Source: Pullilachnospira_A gallistercoris
Lineage (GTDB): Bacteria > Bacillota > Clostridia > Lachnospirales > Lachnospiraceae
Assembly (NCBI GenBank): GCA_018712125.1
Contig: DVHM01000109.1
Location: 1-13,322, forward strand
Direction of reading: 5' to 3'
DNA length: 13,322 nt
Position numbers and translations under genes: made by a program. The notes below the pieces were generated by a model, which made no database searches, was not told where the DNA came from, and was given only the letters and a program-made list of their open reading frames with translations. This document shows, in pieces, positions 13,090 through 13,322 of this stretch (positions are counted from its first letter, which is position 1; every line of letters starts with the position of its first letter).

Positions 13090-13322
13090 TATGATACGGT
13101 GCATACGCTCGCGCAAAGTCTTATGATGGAGACAGAAGATTTTGCGCGAAAGTTCGCGCTGGAGACGTTTACCGCCCGGGAAGACGGTAAGGAGATTCAC
13201 GTCTGGGTGTACCGGGTGGGAGACACGCGCTTCGTTATTGAGACGGACAGAGAGGGCTGTCGCCGCCTGAAAATGAATTTCGCGCTGACGGAACGCACGG
13301 CGGCTTATCTGAAGGATGTGGC

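Larger units (their letters stand above)
12691..13322 (+). pseudogene. XRE-like helix-turn-helix gene interrupted by a MITE; 3' end outside window
   Basis: The 5' part (12691-12813) encodes 41 residues starting MYEDFLREHGITKYRLAEIS and including KYRLAEISGISYSVIQDL, a typical Cro/XRE-type helix-turn-helix start. ATG 12691 is chosen by GAGGG at 8 nt; ATG 12676 is in frame but sits at the transcription start. The frame then enters the inserted element and meets TGA at 12925-12927, giving a 78-aa chimera. After the element, 13090-13322 stays open and encodes YDTVHTLAQSLMMETEDFAR and about 57 further residues. Joining the halves at the single TA yields NCSYDTVHTLAQSL, the expected closing helices of the HTH, with no frameshift. 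The downstream domain (DGKEIHVWVYRVGDTRFVIE region) is not recognised. The gene was probably a small, perhaps autoregulated repressor and is now inactive. Confidence 0.85.

Overview
The window looks like a chromosomal segment of a gut Lachnospiraceae-type bacterium (class Clostridia). Reasons: moderately GC-rich Firmicutes-style coding with strong AGGAGG-like ribosome sites, occasional TTG/GTG starts, an anaerobe-type rubrerythrin, a VanRS-like two-component pair, and plant-glycan genes (GH3, GH78, GPH symporter, AraC regulator). The genus cannot be fixed from sequence alone. No rRNA, tRNA, CRISPR array or phage module was seen.

Layout. 1-972: the 3' part of a GH3 glycosidase, apparently of the domain-swapped type. 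1030-1396: a promoter, a 73-aa helical protein of unknown role and a terminator. 1475-3094: a YjjG-type HAD nucleotidase and a membrane-anchored glycerophosphodiesterase. 3161-5126: promoter, VanR-like regulator, VanS-like kinase, strong terminator. 5172-6056: a membrane-anchored C39-like cysteine peptidase. 6154-6762: rubrerythrin, convergent with the next gene. 6784-12540: a rhamnoside-uptake locus, in which an AraC regulator (minus strand) is divergent from a GPH sugar symporter overlapping a GH78 alpha-L-rhamnosidase by 4 bp. The regulator carries an unusual acidic, low-complexity N-terminal extension, and the divergent spacer holds a direct repeat placed like an AraC operator.

12643-13322: the most interesting part. 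A small helix-turn-helix gene, with a good promoter overlapped by an 18-bp palindrome, is broken by a 274-bp MITE-like element. The element has about 24-bp terminal inverted repeats starting CCCTCCC and sits between two TA dinucleotides, as expected of IS630/Tc1-mariner transposition. Removing the element and one TA rejoins the reading frame exactly. Inside, it is almost mirror-symmetric: two long hairpins, each capped by a GGCGTAC/GTACGCC stem-loop, lie either side of its midpoint, giving a cloverleaf-like fold.

How the genes work together: the symporter should import rhamnosylated compounds that the cytoplasmic GH78 cleaves, under control of the AraC protein. The VanRS-like pair probably senses the cell envelope, and the adjacent surface peptidase is a possible partner or target. 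The other genes look like independent housekeeping units.
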